Part shown: positions 33,791 to 42,636 of the stretch, piece after piece
Numbering within the stretch: the stretch's first letter is position 1
Layout of the letters: each line of letters begins with the position of its first letter
Assembly (NCBI GenBank): GCA_900078375.1
Contig: FLQS01000001.1
Location: forward strand, 215,319-279,318
Reading direction: 5' to 3'
From: an uncultured Mycobacterium sp.
GTDB lineage: Bacteria; Actinomycetota; Actinomycetes; Mycobacteriales; Mycobacteriaceae
DNA length: 64,000 bases
Notes under the pieces: model-generated
Database searches by the model: none
What the model was told of the DNA's origin: nothing
Seen by the model: only the letters and a program-made list of their open reading frames with translations
Translations under genes and position numbers: made by a program

Positions 33791-36120
33791 TCCCGGGCCG
33801 CGGTTGGAGATGCAGGATCCACCTCGGTGTAGAGCGGATGCTCGGGAAGTTCATCGGTGGTCGCACCAGCGCGGAAGTGCCGCAGCGCCTGCCACGCGAT
33901 CCAGACGAACGGCAGGACGCCGCCCAGGATGAAGACGAGGTCGCCGGGCAACCGGAGCCATTCGAGCAGTGAGTTGCCGGGCCGAGTGATATACCCCAGC
34001 GAGCGTGCCTCGAAGTAGCCGTCGTTGACTGAGTGGTAGAGCTGCAGCACCCCGAGCGGTAGCAGGGTCGCGAACACCATCCAGGCCAGACCAATGTTTA
34101 GGCACCAGAACGACAATCGGGCTGCCTTCTCCGGCCACTTGTCGGCCGGAATCACGTAGCGGAACGCGAACATTGCCAGTCCGACGGCGAGCATGCCGTA
34201 GACGCCCATCATTGCCGCGTGCGCATGGTTTGCGGTCAGCGCGGTGCCGATCTGGTAGTAGGACACGATCGGGAGGTTGATCAGGAACCCGAAAATCCCA
34301 GCGCCGAGGAAGTTCCAGAAACCGACCGCCACCAGGAACATGACAGCCCACCGGTGTGGGAACGGATTGGCGTCGCCGGACTGTTGGCGCGAGCCGAGTT
34401 GCAGGAATGCCCACGCCTCGACGGTCAGGAAGGTCAGCGGAATCACCTCCGCCGCGGAGAAGAACGCACCGAGTGCCATGTGCTCGACCGGGGTTCCCGA
34501 GAAGTACAGGTGGTGCATCGTGCCGATGATGCCGCCGGCGGAGTAGAGGATGATATCGAGGAAGATGATGCCGAGCGCGATGCGCTCGCGCACCACACCG
34601 AGCAGCACGAAGATATAGGCCACCAGAACCGTGGTGAACAGCTCGAGGAAGTCTTCGACCCACAGGTGGACCACCCAGAACCGCCAGAAGTCCGCGACCG
34701 AGAAGGGGGTGTCGCTGTTGGCCAGCAGACCGACGGCATAGAACGCCGGAATCGCCAGCCCGGCGAAGAAGAACAGCCAGGGCATGCTCGTCTTCGGTGC
34801 GCCCTTGAGTCGAGCTCGCATGCCGCGCCAAATGATCGCTATCCACACGAACATGCCGACGATCAGCAGGATCTGCCACAGTCGAGGCAGGTCGAGATAC
34901 TCCCATTGCTCGGAGAGCAACGTCCCGGCCGGGATCACCCCGTAGATCGACAGCGCCTCGCTGATCAGCGACCCGAACACCACCACCGCGACCGCACCGA
35001 GCAGGCCGTAGGCGAGCCAATGCTGGCGTCGTGGTTCGCGCCGCGAAATGAACGGGGTCAAGAAGATCCCCCCGGCGAGGAAAGCAGCCGCGGTCCAGAA
35101 CAGTGACAGCTGCACATGCCAGGTCCGGGCGAGGTTGTAGGGCAGTATTCGGGCCAAGTCCAGACCGAAGAATGTGGACAGGTCGGCTCGGTAGTGTTCG
35201 GCAGCCGCGCCGACCAGCGTCTGAGCCAGAAACAACACCGATACGATCGCGAAGAACCAGACCGTGGCACGCTGCGCGGGCGTCAGCACCACCTCACCGG
35301 GTTGGCGGAACGACAATGTCGGGGTCTCGGCGCTTTGCCAGCCGATCTTTTGGCTCCAGCGTCCGTAGACGGCGAACATGATGCCGGTGCCGCCGAGCAA
35401 TGCGATCAGCGACAGCGCCGACCACACTATGAGTTGCGCGGTGGGACCGTTGTCGACGCGCCGCTCGGCGGGCCAGTTGTTGGTGTAGCTGTAATTGTGG
35501 CCGGGGCGCTCGGCTGCGGCCGCCCATGCTGTCCAAGCAAAGAATGCGGTCAGGTCGTGGATATCGGACGTGTTGGTGATGAAATTAGGCAGCAGCCCGT
35601 ACTTCGTCGAATTCGCACCGAAATAATCTGCGTAGTGACGCTCGATGTTCCCGAACGCCCTGACCTGACGGTTGGTGAACACCAACGTGCGAGTGGCCTG
35701 GTTATAGCGGTTGGTCCGGAACTCGCTGACCACCTGATCGCGGGGATCGGCCACCGCCTCGGCCCGCAACTGCGCGGCGACGTCGTCGGTGGCCAGCCGC
35801 AGATACTCAGCGGTGTAGTCGGCCCCCAGATAGGCACCGTGGCCGAGCACCGATCCATACTCCATGAGCCCGCGGGCCTGGAAAATCTCCTGGCCGCGGG
35901 TGATCTCAGCGCCGGTGAACAGCGTTTCACCCGACTCGGTAACCACCTTGTCGGGCATCGGCATCGAGGCGGTGTATGTGCGGTAGGCCAAGATCCCCAT
36001 CACGAGGAAGCCGAAGATCAACACCAGCGCGACGCCTTGGACCCATCCCCTACCGATCAATGACTGCGAAGATCCTGCGGATTGCGACGGTGAAAGCGAC
36101 TGTGCCGGTTCGGTGGCCAT
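33787..36120 (-). CDS. norB: Quinol-dependent nitric oxide reductase (single-chain qNor)
   Basis: A 777-residue heme-copper superfamily enzyme with a fused N-terminal domain of the qNOR type, containing a large extracytoplasmic loop after the first membrane helix. Catalytic-subunit features: TWHVQLSLFWTAAAFLAGG, VVHLWVEDFLELFTTVLVAYIF with the Glu typical of NorB, IGTMHHLYFSGTP, and NHAHAAMMGVYGMLAVG. It reduces NO to N2O with quinol electrons at the membrane. ATG 36120 is supported by the start of the cytoplasmic tail. It is the first of three overlapping genes; the 290 bp upstream to ctaD (36121-36410) hold its promoter, but no regulator box I can name. Confidence 0.95.
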   Translation of the reverse strand: MATEPAQSLSPSQSAGSSQSLIGRGWVQGVALVLIFGFLVMGILAYRTYTASMPMPDKVVTESGETLFTGAEITRGQEIFQARGLMEYGSVLGHGAYLGADYTAEYLRLATDDVAAQLRAEAVADPRDQVVSEFRTNRYNQATRTLVFTNRQVRAFGNIERHYADYFGANSTKYGLLPNFITNTSDIHDLTAFFAWTAWAAAAERPGHNYSYTNNWPAERRVDNGPTAQLIVWSALSLIALLGGTGIMFAVYGRWSQKIGWQSAETPTLSFRQPGEVVLTPAQRATVWFFAIVSVLFLAQTLVGAAAEHYRADLSTFFGLDLARILPYNLARTWHVQLSLFWTAAAFLAGGIFLTPFISRREPRRQHWLAYGLLGAVAVVVFGSLISEALSIYGVIPAGTLLSEQWEYLDLPRLWQILLIVGMFVWIAIIWRGMRARLKGAPKTSMPWLFFFAGLAIPAFYAVGLLANSDTPFSVADFWRFWVVHLWVEDFLELFTTVLVAYIFVLLGVVRERIALGIIFLDIILYSAGGIIGTMHHLYFSGTPVEHMALGAFFSAAEVIPLTFLTVEAWAFLQLGSRQQSGDANPFPHRWAVMFLVAVGFWNFLGAGIFGFLINLPIVSYYQIGTALTANHAHAAMMGVYGMLAVGLAMFAFRYVIPADKWPEKAARLSFWCLNIGLAWMVFATLLPLGVLQLYHSVNDGYFEARSLGYITRPGNSLLEWLRLPGDLVFILGGVLPFVWIAWQALRHFRAGATTDELPEHPLYTEVDPASPTAARE

Positions 36121-36410
36121 GCGAGGTACCCCTTAGCGCCGAGTTGTGAGCTAATCTCGATGGTTCCGTTGAGCTGGGTGTGCTGATCGCCGTGCCAAGT
36201 CGTATCACGTTGCGGTGAGGGAAGAAAGCCTTTTCGCGCGGCCAGGTCAAGGACGGTGGCGATGATCTGCGCCGAGCGCCGTCAGCACCGCAACCCTCGA
36301 CGCCGATCGCCACGGTGTCCCGGCGGGCCCCGGCGTCTCTCGGACAAACGGTGGTTGAACGACGCAGTGGTGCCGGCGCGGATCGAGGCGCGAGCACCAC
36401 GGTGTGCCCG

Positions 36411-38165
36411 TCAGCCGGGGTCGACCCGGATCTTCAATGGTGAGGGCTCTTCTTGTTGGCCCGTCGGTGGGCCGTGGCGGCCGCCGCTGTGAGATTCGGC
36501 CCGCATCCGCTCGATCATGTGCGGGTAGTGCAGCGCGAAAGCGGGCCGCTCCGAACGGATCCGGGGCAGTTCGGTGAAGTTGTGCCGCGGCGGCGGGCAT
36601 GAGGTGGCCCATTCCAGCGAGTTGCCGTAGCCCCACGGATCGTCGACGGTGACGACCTCGCCGTAGCGCCAGCTCTTGAAGATGTTCCAGACGAACGGCA
36701 GCATCGATACGCCGAGGATGAAGGCGCCGATCGTGGAGACGATGTTGAGCGTCTCGAAGCCGTCGGCCGGCAGGTAGTCGGCGTAGCGGCGCGGCATGCC
36801 CTCGTCACCGAGCCAGTGCTGTACCAGGAATGTGGTGTGGAAGCCGATGAAGGTCAGCCAGAAGTGCAGCTTGCCCAGCCGCTCGTCGAGCAGCCGGCCG
36901 GTCATCTTCGGGAACCAGAAGTAGATGCCGGCGAAGGTGGCGAACACGATCGTGCCGAACAGCACATAGTGGAAATGAGCAACCAGGAAGTAGGTGTCGG
37001 TGACCTGGAAGTCGAGCGGCGGGCTGGCCAGCAGCACCCCCGACAGTCCACCGAGCAGGAACGTCACCAGGAAGCCCACCGAGAACAGCATCGGTGTCTC
37101 AAATGTCAACTGGCCCTTCCACATCGTGCCGATCCAGTTGAAGAACTTCAAACCGGTCGGGATGGCGATCAGATAGGACATGAAGGAAAAGAACGGCAAC
37201 AGAACCGCGCCGGTGGCGAACATGTGGTGCGCCCAGACCGCAGTGGACAGGGCGGCGATGCTCACGGTGGCAAAAACCATGGTGGTGTAGCCGAAGACGG
37301 GTTTGCGGCTGAACACGGGGATGATTTCGGTGACGACGCCGAAGAACGGCAACGCGACGATGTACACCTCGGGGTGGCCGAAGAACCAGAACAGGTGTTG
37401 CCACAGGATCGGCCCACCGTTGGCGGGGTCGTAGATGTGGGCACCCAGGTGGCGGTCGGCGGCCAACCCAAACAGCGCCGCGGTCAGCAGCGGGAACGCG
37501 CCCAGGATCATGATGCTGGTGACGAGAATGTTCCAGGTGAAGATCGGCATCCGAAACATCGTCATGCCGGGGGCGCGCATGCACACCACAGTGGTGATCA
37601 TGTTGACCCCGCCCAGAATGGTGCCAAGACCACCCACAGCCAAACCGAGGATCCACAGGTCACCACCGGCGCCGGGGCTGTGTATGGCATCTGACAGCGG
37701 GGTGTAGGCCGTCCAGCCGAAGTCGGCCGCACCGCCGGGGGTAATGAACCCCGACAGCGCGATGAGCGCGCCAAAGATGAACAGCCAGAACGACAGCGCG
37801 TTGAGTCGCGGGAATGCCACGTCGGGCGCGCCGATCTGCAGCGGCAGCACCAGATTGGCGAACCCGAACACGATCGGCGTCGCGTAGAACAGCAGCATTA
37901 CCGTGCCGTGCATGGTGAACAGCTGGTTGTACTGCTCGTTGGACAAAAACTGCAGACCCGGCACCGCCAGCTCCGCGCGCATGAAAAGGGCCATCAGGCC
38001 GCCGGTGAAGAAGAACGCAAAGCAAGCGACCATGTACATGATGCCGATCAACTTGTGATCGGTCGTCGTCACCAGCTTGTAAACCAGGTTCCCCTTCGGA
38101 CCCAGCCGATCCGGAAACGGTCGCCGTGCTTCGAGTTCGCTGAGTGGCGGCGCTTCACTCGTCAC
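36411..38165 (-). CDS. ctaD: Cytochrome c oxidase subunit I (extra copy)
   Basis: A 584-residue aa3-type subunit I (GTG 38165). Heme and copper ligand regions are present: [37 protein letters not shown] (CuB His and the cross-linked Tyr), WAHHMFATG, and [17 protein letters not shown], so it looks functional. Subunits II and III (ctaC, ctaE) are not nearby, which suggests a second copy alongside a housekeeping gene elsewhere. It lies upstream of norB on the same strand, and a perfect palindrome upstream suggests dedicated regulation, probably under low oxygen or NO. Confidence 0.95.
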   Translation of the reverse strand: MTSEAPPLSELEARRPFPDRLGPKGNLVYKLVTTTDHKLIGIMYMVACFAFFFTGGLMALFMRAELAVPGLQFLSNEQYNQLFTMHGTVMLLFYATPIVFGFANLVLPLQIGAPDVAFPRLNALSFWLFIFGALIALSGFITPGGAADFGWTAYTPLSDAIHSPGAGGDLWILGLAVGGLGTILGGVNMITTVVCMRAPGMTMFRMPIFTWNILVTSIMILGAFPLLTAALFGLAADRHLGAHIYDPANGGPILWQHLFWFFGHPEVYIVALPFFGVVTEIIPVFSRKPVFGYTTMVFATVSIAALSTAVWAHHMFATGAVLLPFFSFMSYLIAIPTGLKFFNWIGTMWKGQLTFETPMLFSVGFLVTFLLGGLSGVLLASPPLDFQVTDTYFLVAHFHYVLFGTIVFATFAGIYFWFPKMTGRLLDERLGKLHFWLTFIGFHTTFLVQHWLGDEGMPRRYADYLPADGFETLNIVSTIGAFILGVSMLPFVWNIFKSWRYGEVVTVDDPWGYGNSLEWATSCPPPRHNFTELPRIRSERPAFALHYPHMIERMRAESHSGGRHGPPTGQQEEPSPLKIRVDPG

Positions 38166-38566
38166 AAGATCCTCCCAACATCGAAACCGATGCGGTCACC
38201 GTTGCCGACGAAGGTCGCGAGATGCCGGTCCGATATGCAGCAAACATTCGACGACTTCCCGCTCGGCCGTGGGCGATTCCCACGCACAGGCATTTTTACA
38301 AAACCATTTTGTAAAAAAAGATTAGTGCATGGCGATGGTGATTGGAAGGGGTCTGAGAAGCGGATCGACACACGGTCATGTCGTTCCGACCCGAATTTCG
38401 GGAAGCGTGGTGGGGCCCAGACACGGCCGGCGCTTGTAGCTTTGGATGCGGGATGCGTAGTCCCGTGCGAGAAGAACTCGAGGTGAGATAGCAACCGGGA
38501 AAGCGACATCGGATCTGGGAACCCAGAATTTCATATCGCGTCCAGCAGACCGACCATGCGTGTCGG
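38166..38566. other. Regulatory gap upstream of ctaD
   Basis: No gene is seen. The gap is AT-richer than its surroundings and contains the 25-bp palindrome at 38293-38317. The rest, between the palindrome and the sdhB stop, has only short shadow frames. Confidence 0.6.
38293..38317. promoter_or_regulatory. Perfect palindromic operator candidate upstream of ctaD
   Basis: TTTTTACAAAA (38293-38303), spacer CCA, TTTTGTAAAAA (38307-38317): 11-bp perfect arms, very AT-rich in a GC-rich genome. It ends 128 bp upstream of the ctaD start. The symmetry and composition suit a homodimeric repressor or activator. I do not recognise the motif as IdeR, DosR, Fnr/Crp or FurA. Confidence 0.65.
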
Positions 38567-39325
38567 TCATTGGTCGTTGGCGCCGCGGATGCGCCATCGC
38601 CGCATGATTAGCCCCAGCGGGTCGTAGCGCTTGTCGGCGACACGTTCCTTCATCGGGATGATTGCGTTGTCGGTGATCTTGATGGATTCCGGGCACACTT
38701 CGGTGCAGCATTTGGTGATGTTGCACAGACCAAGGCCGTCTTGCTCGCGCAGCTGGTCACGCCGATCGACGGTGTCCAGGGGATGCATGTCCAGTTCGGC
38801 GTGGCGGATGAAGAACCGGGGACCAGCGTAGCGAGGCTTGTTGTCCTCGTGGTCGCGGATGACGTGGCAGACGTTCTGGCATAGCCAGCATTCGATGCAC
38901 TTGCGGAACTCTTGGCCGCGCTGCACGTCGGCCTGCATCATGCGGTATTCCCCCGGTTTCAGGTCGGGTGGCGGTGTGAACGAGGGCACCTCCCGGGCTT
39001 TGGCGTAATTGAACGAGACGTCGGTGACCAGGTCCCTGATAACAGGGAAGGCACGTAGCGGTGTGACGGTCACCGGGCCGTCCGGCAATGTGGCAATCCG
39101 GGTCATGCACATCAACTTCGGCCTGCCGTTGATTTCTGCGCTACAGGACCCGCATTTGCCTGCCTTGCAATTCCAGCGCACTGCCAGGTCGTTGGCCTGG
39201 GTTGCTTGGAGGCGATGCACCACATCCAGAACGACCTCGCCGTCCTCGACCGGAACCGTGTAGTCCACGAGTCGTCCGGCCGCCGAGTCACCACGCCAGA
39301 TGCGCATGGACAGGTCACGATTCAC
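38567..39325 (-). CDS. sdhB: Succinate dehydrogenase/fumarate reductase iron-sulfur subunit (orphan)
   Basis: A 252-residue protein (GTG 39325; ATG 39307 also possible). The N-terminal 2Fe-2S domain has RWNCKAGKCGSCSAEINGRP; the C-terminal domain binding 4Fe-4S and 3Fe-4S has CIECWLCQNVC, NITKCCTEVCPESI. It is like the Fe-S subunit of mycobacterial Sdh1 (Rv0247c). In that operon the flavoprotein and anchor genes precede it; here the 1 kb upstream holds neither, so this is an orphan or the end of a broken operon. It may serve as an alternative subunit exchanged into Sdh, or as an electron carrier near the NO reductase. Confidence 0.92.
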   Translation of the reverse strand: MNRDLSMRIWRGDSAAGRLVDYTVPVEDGEVVLDVVHRLQATQANDLAVRWNCKAGKCGSCSAEINGRPKLMCMTRIATLPDGPVTVTPLRAFPVIRDLVTDVSFNYAKAREVPSFTPPPDLKPGEYRMMQADVQRGQEFRKCIECWLCQNVCHVIRDHEDNKPRYAGPRFFIRHAELDMHPLDTVDRRDQLREQDGLGLCNITKCCTEVCPESIKITDNAIIPMKERVADKRYDPLGLIMRRWRIRGANDQ

Positions 39326-40360
39326 GGTCGACCACCATTGTCGGTTCGAACACCGAGATGGCGCGCCTTGGTGGGCTCCCTGTTGCCGACGACTCGCGCT
39401 GTTGCCGATGACTCGCGCGGGTCACCGGTCTTCCACGACTACGACGACCCGATCCGGGGGCCGGGGCGATGTTGTGACCACCGGGCGTCGATCTGTTGAT
39501 GAGGCCGCGGCTGCGGTACGCGTGGCTACCGGCGCGTCGGCACACAGCGCCGCCTGCCTACCAGGTGGATGTACGCAGCGTCAGACGGCAGGAACAGTCC
39601 ATCAGACCCTGGCTGCGGCGCCCAGCGGGGCACCAGCGACCACATTGTCGCGCCCGCCGCGAACCGTCGCGCCAGATGAAGCGCGGCCGTTTGCTCGACC
39701 GCGTCATAACGTGTCTTTGGTGCCCACGTGACTCCGGCGGGGTCAGCGCCGGTACGACTGACGGCGGCCCGAGCGTCTGCGGTCATGAACTGCCAGCGCG
39801 ATCGTGCCCCAGTGGCAGTTGTACGCAGGTTATGGGGATGACCGCGCAAACGGCACCGCGCAACGGACAAACCGTTGTGGTCGCGGTCGACGATCCGAGC
39901 ACCACCTGCCAGGGATGCCGACTGAAAGCCCTTTCGCCACAACCTATGTCGACCCATAGCTGGAACCCGTCCCCACTCCACTGCGCCGATGCCAGACACC
40001 GATGCAACGAAGCACTGAGCGTCATGACCAACGGCCACCGGTCTTGAGTCTGCGCCCAACCGCTGCCGCAGGCAAGGGATTTCGAGAAAAATATTGCGGT
40101 AAATTGTCCGGATATGGCCGGCCGGGACGATCGAGGGCCTTCAGCGATTTCGCAGATAGTGCACAGAACCGGCTGCGGTCGATGATCACTGCCACACCGG
40201 ACTCGCTGTTGCCGCCCTTCGTGTGTGAGATCGAGCGTCGGGGGCCGCTATTGAAGCCGCCTCAGCATCGTTGCGGCGGAAGGGATCTCGCGAGGATCAG
40301 CACAACAACGTGAGCTTCGACGGCTTCCGGCCCGGGGTGGTCAGTCGAAGCTCGCAGCGC
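39326..40360. other. One-kilobase gene-poor stretch upstream of sdhB
   Basis: No convincing gene is seen in about 1,035 bp. An open frame on the minus strand (39526-40059; best part 39526-39786) contains the protein-like words RTGADPAGVTWAPKTRYDAVEQTAALHLARR, split here as two segments, and could be a decayed or unrecognised gene. A 19-bp direct repeat lies at 39381-39418. The missing sdhA and anchor genes would be expected here if the sdh operon were whole. Confidence 0.5.
39381..39418. repeat. Tandem 19-bp direct repeat upstream of sdhB
   Basis: TGTTGCCGACGACTCGCGC (39381-39399) is followed immediately by TGTTGCCGATGACTCGCGC (39400-39418), differing at one base. It begins 56 bp before the sdhB start, so it could be two adjacent binding sites for an activator. 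Confidence 0.6.
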
Positions 40361-40681
40361 CTATGGGGACAACGATTCAGGTCGCGTGTTATTTGCCCGG
40401 TTAGCCATTTGAGTGTGTAGGTCGGCGACGTAGTCGTCGTAGGCAGCGGCGACATCGTCGAGGTCCAACTGCTCGGGGAGGTCGTCGGCACGCTGGCGCG
40501 AGACCAGATATGCCACGGTGGCCGCGATGACGCGAGTTTCGTCGGAGTCGGCGCCGCCGATACGGGTGACGATCTCCGGGGTGGCCCGCATCCGGATCGT
40601 GACGACGTCGTCGTCCAGTGGCACGTGGACCAGGTAGTCGTGATCGCCGAGTGCCTCGATGCCCGGCTGTTCGACGGTCAT
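40361..40681 (-). CDS. Hypothetical acidic protein
   Basis: A 106-residue protein from ATG 40681. It is acidic with a beta-rich first half (YLVHVPLDDDVVTIRMRATPEIV) and a helical second half (TRVIAATVAYLVSRQRADDLPEQLDLDDVAAAYDDYVADL). The codon use and ordered alternation of hydrophobic residues look genuine. No family is recognised. It lies 124 bp downstream of the SufR-like regulator on the same strand and might be co-transcribed with the ferredoxin and regulator. Confidence 0.6.
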   Translation of the reverse strand: MTVEQPGIEALGDHDYLVHVPLDDDVVTIRMRATPEIVTRIGGADSDETRVIAATVAYLVSRQRADDLPEQLDLDDVAAAYDDYVADLHTQMANRANNTRPESLSP

Positions 40682-40805
40682 TGTCGCGCCCGCGCCGTCA
40701 AGACGGGTTGATGTGCCGTGTCGGAGCACCCGTTCTGGAATGTCGGGAATGTGGGCACAGAGGGCAGTTCTGCTCGGGCGGGTGTCGCTGCGCCGTCACT
40801 CATGC

Positions 40806-41519
40806 TCAGCTCCCACGCGCATGGCGCCGGCGGGCGCCGTGCGCACCGCCCGCGGTGGTTGCGGGTGCGAGGTGGGCTACACACAGGTCCGGCTCGACGA
40901 ACGGGTCGAGGCGATCGACGGTCACCGATCCGCTCATCGACTCCAGTGCACCCTGCATCAGACCGAGATGCAGAGCGCAGATTGTGTCGCCGTGCGTCTG
41001 GACCAGATCGTGAAATGGGCAGTGTCGCAACCGGATATCGGTACTTCGTCGACGAGTGGGCGGCTCGGGCCGGAACCCGAGATCGGCGAGGATATCGGTC
41101 AATGCGGTCACCTCTTGGCTCTTCGGCAGCGCACGACGCTGTCGGCCATCGACCAACGACGGGGCCCACGAGCGCCCCAGTGTCACCGCAGTGCTGATGG
41201 GATCCTCGGCGCTGGCGGCCAGATAGTTGCTCAGGATGTTGGCTAGCAGCCGGTAATTGGTTGGTCCGGTCGGGTCCATCCGACGGCTGGCCTGGAACAG
41301 GACGGGTGGCCGGCCCGGGCCGGTGGTGTCGCCGATGACTTGCTCGACGCGACCGGCGCGCACGAGTACGTCTAGGTGGAAGCGGATCGTGTTCGGGTGC
41401 ACGGCCATCTCCTCGGCCAGACTGGCGATGCTGCGCGGTCCGGCCCCCGTCCGCAGCAGCTGTAGAAGGTCCTCACGCCGACCTGGCGCACCCGATGCCG
41501 GCGGGGTGGCGGTGGGCAT
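40806..41519 (-). CDS. SufR-like (COG2345) winged-helix regulator with three C-terminal cysteines
   Basis: A 237-residue regulator. ATG 41519 overlaps the ferredoxin stop by one base, so it is translationally coupled. The N-terminal winged helix is SIASLAEEMAVHPNTIRFHLDVLVRAGRVEQ. The C-terminal effector region has HCPFHDLVQTHG (Cys167), ICALHLGLMQG (Cys181) and EPDLCVAHL (Cys213), the spacing of an Fe-S cluster-binding SufR-type sensor. The cluster would respond to NO, oxygen or Fe-S status. Its position beside a ferredoxin and close to norB, ctaD and sdhB makes it the best candidate for controlling this redox region. Confidence 0.85.
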   Translation of the reverse strand: MPTATPPASGAPGRREDLLQLLRTGAGPRSIASLAEEMAVHPNTIRFHLDVLVRAGRVEQVIGDTTGPGRPPVLFQASRRMDPTGPTNYRLLANILSNYLAASAEDPISTAVTLGRSWAPSLVDGRQRRALPKSQEVTALTDILADLGFRPEPPTRRRSTDIRLRHCPFHDLVQTHGDTICALHLGLMQGALESMSGSVTVDRLDPFVEPDLCVAHLAPATTAGGAHGARRRHARGS

Positions 41520-41863
41520 CAACCTTCCTTCGGTGGAAGCGCTGCCACCATCTCGGTGTCGGCGTCGATGGCACCGAGTTTCGCGGCGCCGCCCGGCGAT
41601 CCGAGGGGCTGGGTCTGCCCCGGCAGGGTATCGGTGAAGAATTTGGCGTTCTCTGCGGTGTAGGGCAGCAGCGATTCGGGCAGATCATCTTCGTAGTAGA
41701 TCGCCTCGACGGGGCAAACCGGTTCGCACGCACCGCAGTCCACGCACTCGTCCGGGTGGATGTAGAGCATCCGCGCGCCCTCGTAGATGCAGTCGACCGG
41801 GCACTCCTCCACGCACGCCCGGTCTTTGATGTCCACGCAGGGCTGCCCGATCACATAAGTCAT
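41519..41863 (-). CDS. fdxA: 7Fe/8Fe-type ferredoxin (FdxA-like)
   Basis: A 114-residue ferredoxin. The cluster ligands are Cys9, Cys17, Cys21 and Cys25 in the first half (CVEECPVDCIYEG) and Cys40, Cys43, Cys46 and Cys50 in the second (CVDCGACEPVCPVEAIYYEDDLP), the pattern of mycobacterial FdxA with a 3Fe-4S and a 4Fe-4S cluster. The C-terminal 50 residues are typical too. It is a low-potential electron carrier, in mycobacteria often induced by hypoxia or NO. A clear promoter precedes it and the SufR-like gene follows with a one-base overlap. Confidence 0.93.
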   Translation of the reverse strand: MTYVIGQPCVDIKDRACVEECPVDCIYEGARMLYIHPDECVDCGACEPVCPVEAIYYEDDLPESLLPYTAENAKFFTDTLPGQTQPLGSPGGAAKLGAIDADTEMVAALPPKEG

Positions 41864-41879
41864 AGCCGCAACATTACTC

Positions 41880-41907
41880 TAATTATCACTTAGAAGAATA
41901 GTATCAA
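41880..41907 (-). promoter_or_regulatory. Promoter of the ferredoxin-regulator operon
   Basis: Read on the minus strand, TTGATA (41907-41902) and TAATTA (41885-41880) lie 16 bp apart and resemble -35/-10 elements. The AT-rich block also contains an imperfect dyad, TTACTCTAA against TTAGAAGAATAGTA, which may be the operator of the SufR-like protein encoded by the operon. Confidence 0.5.
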
Positions 41908-42303
41908 GTCGCGCGGCTTTCGATCTCTGCGTCGGTGCCGATGCCTATGTCGCGCCACACGTGCGACATGTCGCCGCGACACCGAAGGAGGACACGATGG
42001 TCGGCACGCCGTCCACCTCGGCGAGGGGTGGCGGGCTCGGTGAACCGTTCATCGGTCCCGGCCCGGCCATGGCATCTCCGGGGCCGTCGCGAACATCGGC
42101 GGTGCGAGTGTTTGGCGAAGGGTCGGGTCCAGCACCGCTCGACTCACCAGTCGGCCAGCGACACCGCCCGCGGCGTAGCTCTTCACCGCTAGCCGATCCC
42201 GGGACTTGTGGTGATCGCACAGCGTCGGATCGGATTGTCAACAGCGCGTGCATGTTCGCCGGTGCGAAGCAGGTTGCCTCAGTCCCGCCGCGGGCGGGAG
42301 GCC
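41908..42303. other. Gap between the ferredoxin promoter and the cupin gene
   Basis: About 400 bp with no supported gene. Both strands have open frames of about 120 codons here, which is expected by chance at this GC content; neither shows a family motif or a good ribosome site. Confidence 0.5.
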
Positions 42304-42636
42304 TCACGCCAGCTTGGCTACGGTAAGCAGGATGGCCGAGTCTTCAAGCGCCTGCAGGCCGTGTCGAGCGTCGGGGATCTTCAACAGGTCACCGGATCGA
42401 CCCTCCCAAGACTGGCCCTCCGATGTCAGGCGGACCCGCCCGCGCAACACGTGCACCGTGGCCTCCCCGGGGTTATTGTGCTCGGCCAGCTCGCTGCCTT
42501 TGATCATGCCGACCACCGTCTGGCGCAGCACCCGTTCATGGCCGCCGACGACGGTGTCGGCGGCGGGACGCCCGCCGTGAGCGGCAGCCAATTCGAGCTG
42601 CTGAGTGGCCAGGGCATCGAGTGAGATCCTTTGCAT
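42304..42636 (-). CDS. Small cupin-domain protein
   Basis: A 110-residue protein from ATG 42636. The single cupin barrel shows KGSELAEHNNPGEATVHVLRGRVRLT and SGDLLKIPDARHGLQALEDSAILLTVAK, which correspond to cupin motifs 1 and 2; the metal-binding His and Glu are partly conserved (EHNNPGEATVHV, DARHGL). Small cupins like this are common beside redox regulators, sometimes as metal-dependent sensors or thiol dioxygenase relatives. Its role is unknown. It stands alone. Confidence 0.8.
   Translation of the reverse strand: MQRISLDALATQQLELAAAHGGRPAADTVVGGHERVLRQTVVGMIKGSELAEHNNPGEATVHVLRGRVRLTSEGQSWEGRSGDLLKIPDARHGLQALEDSAILLTVAKLA

Noticed and set aside
41945..42326. Overlapping frames of about 120 codons on both strands
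   Set aside because: No ribosome site, no motif and low-complexity composition.
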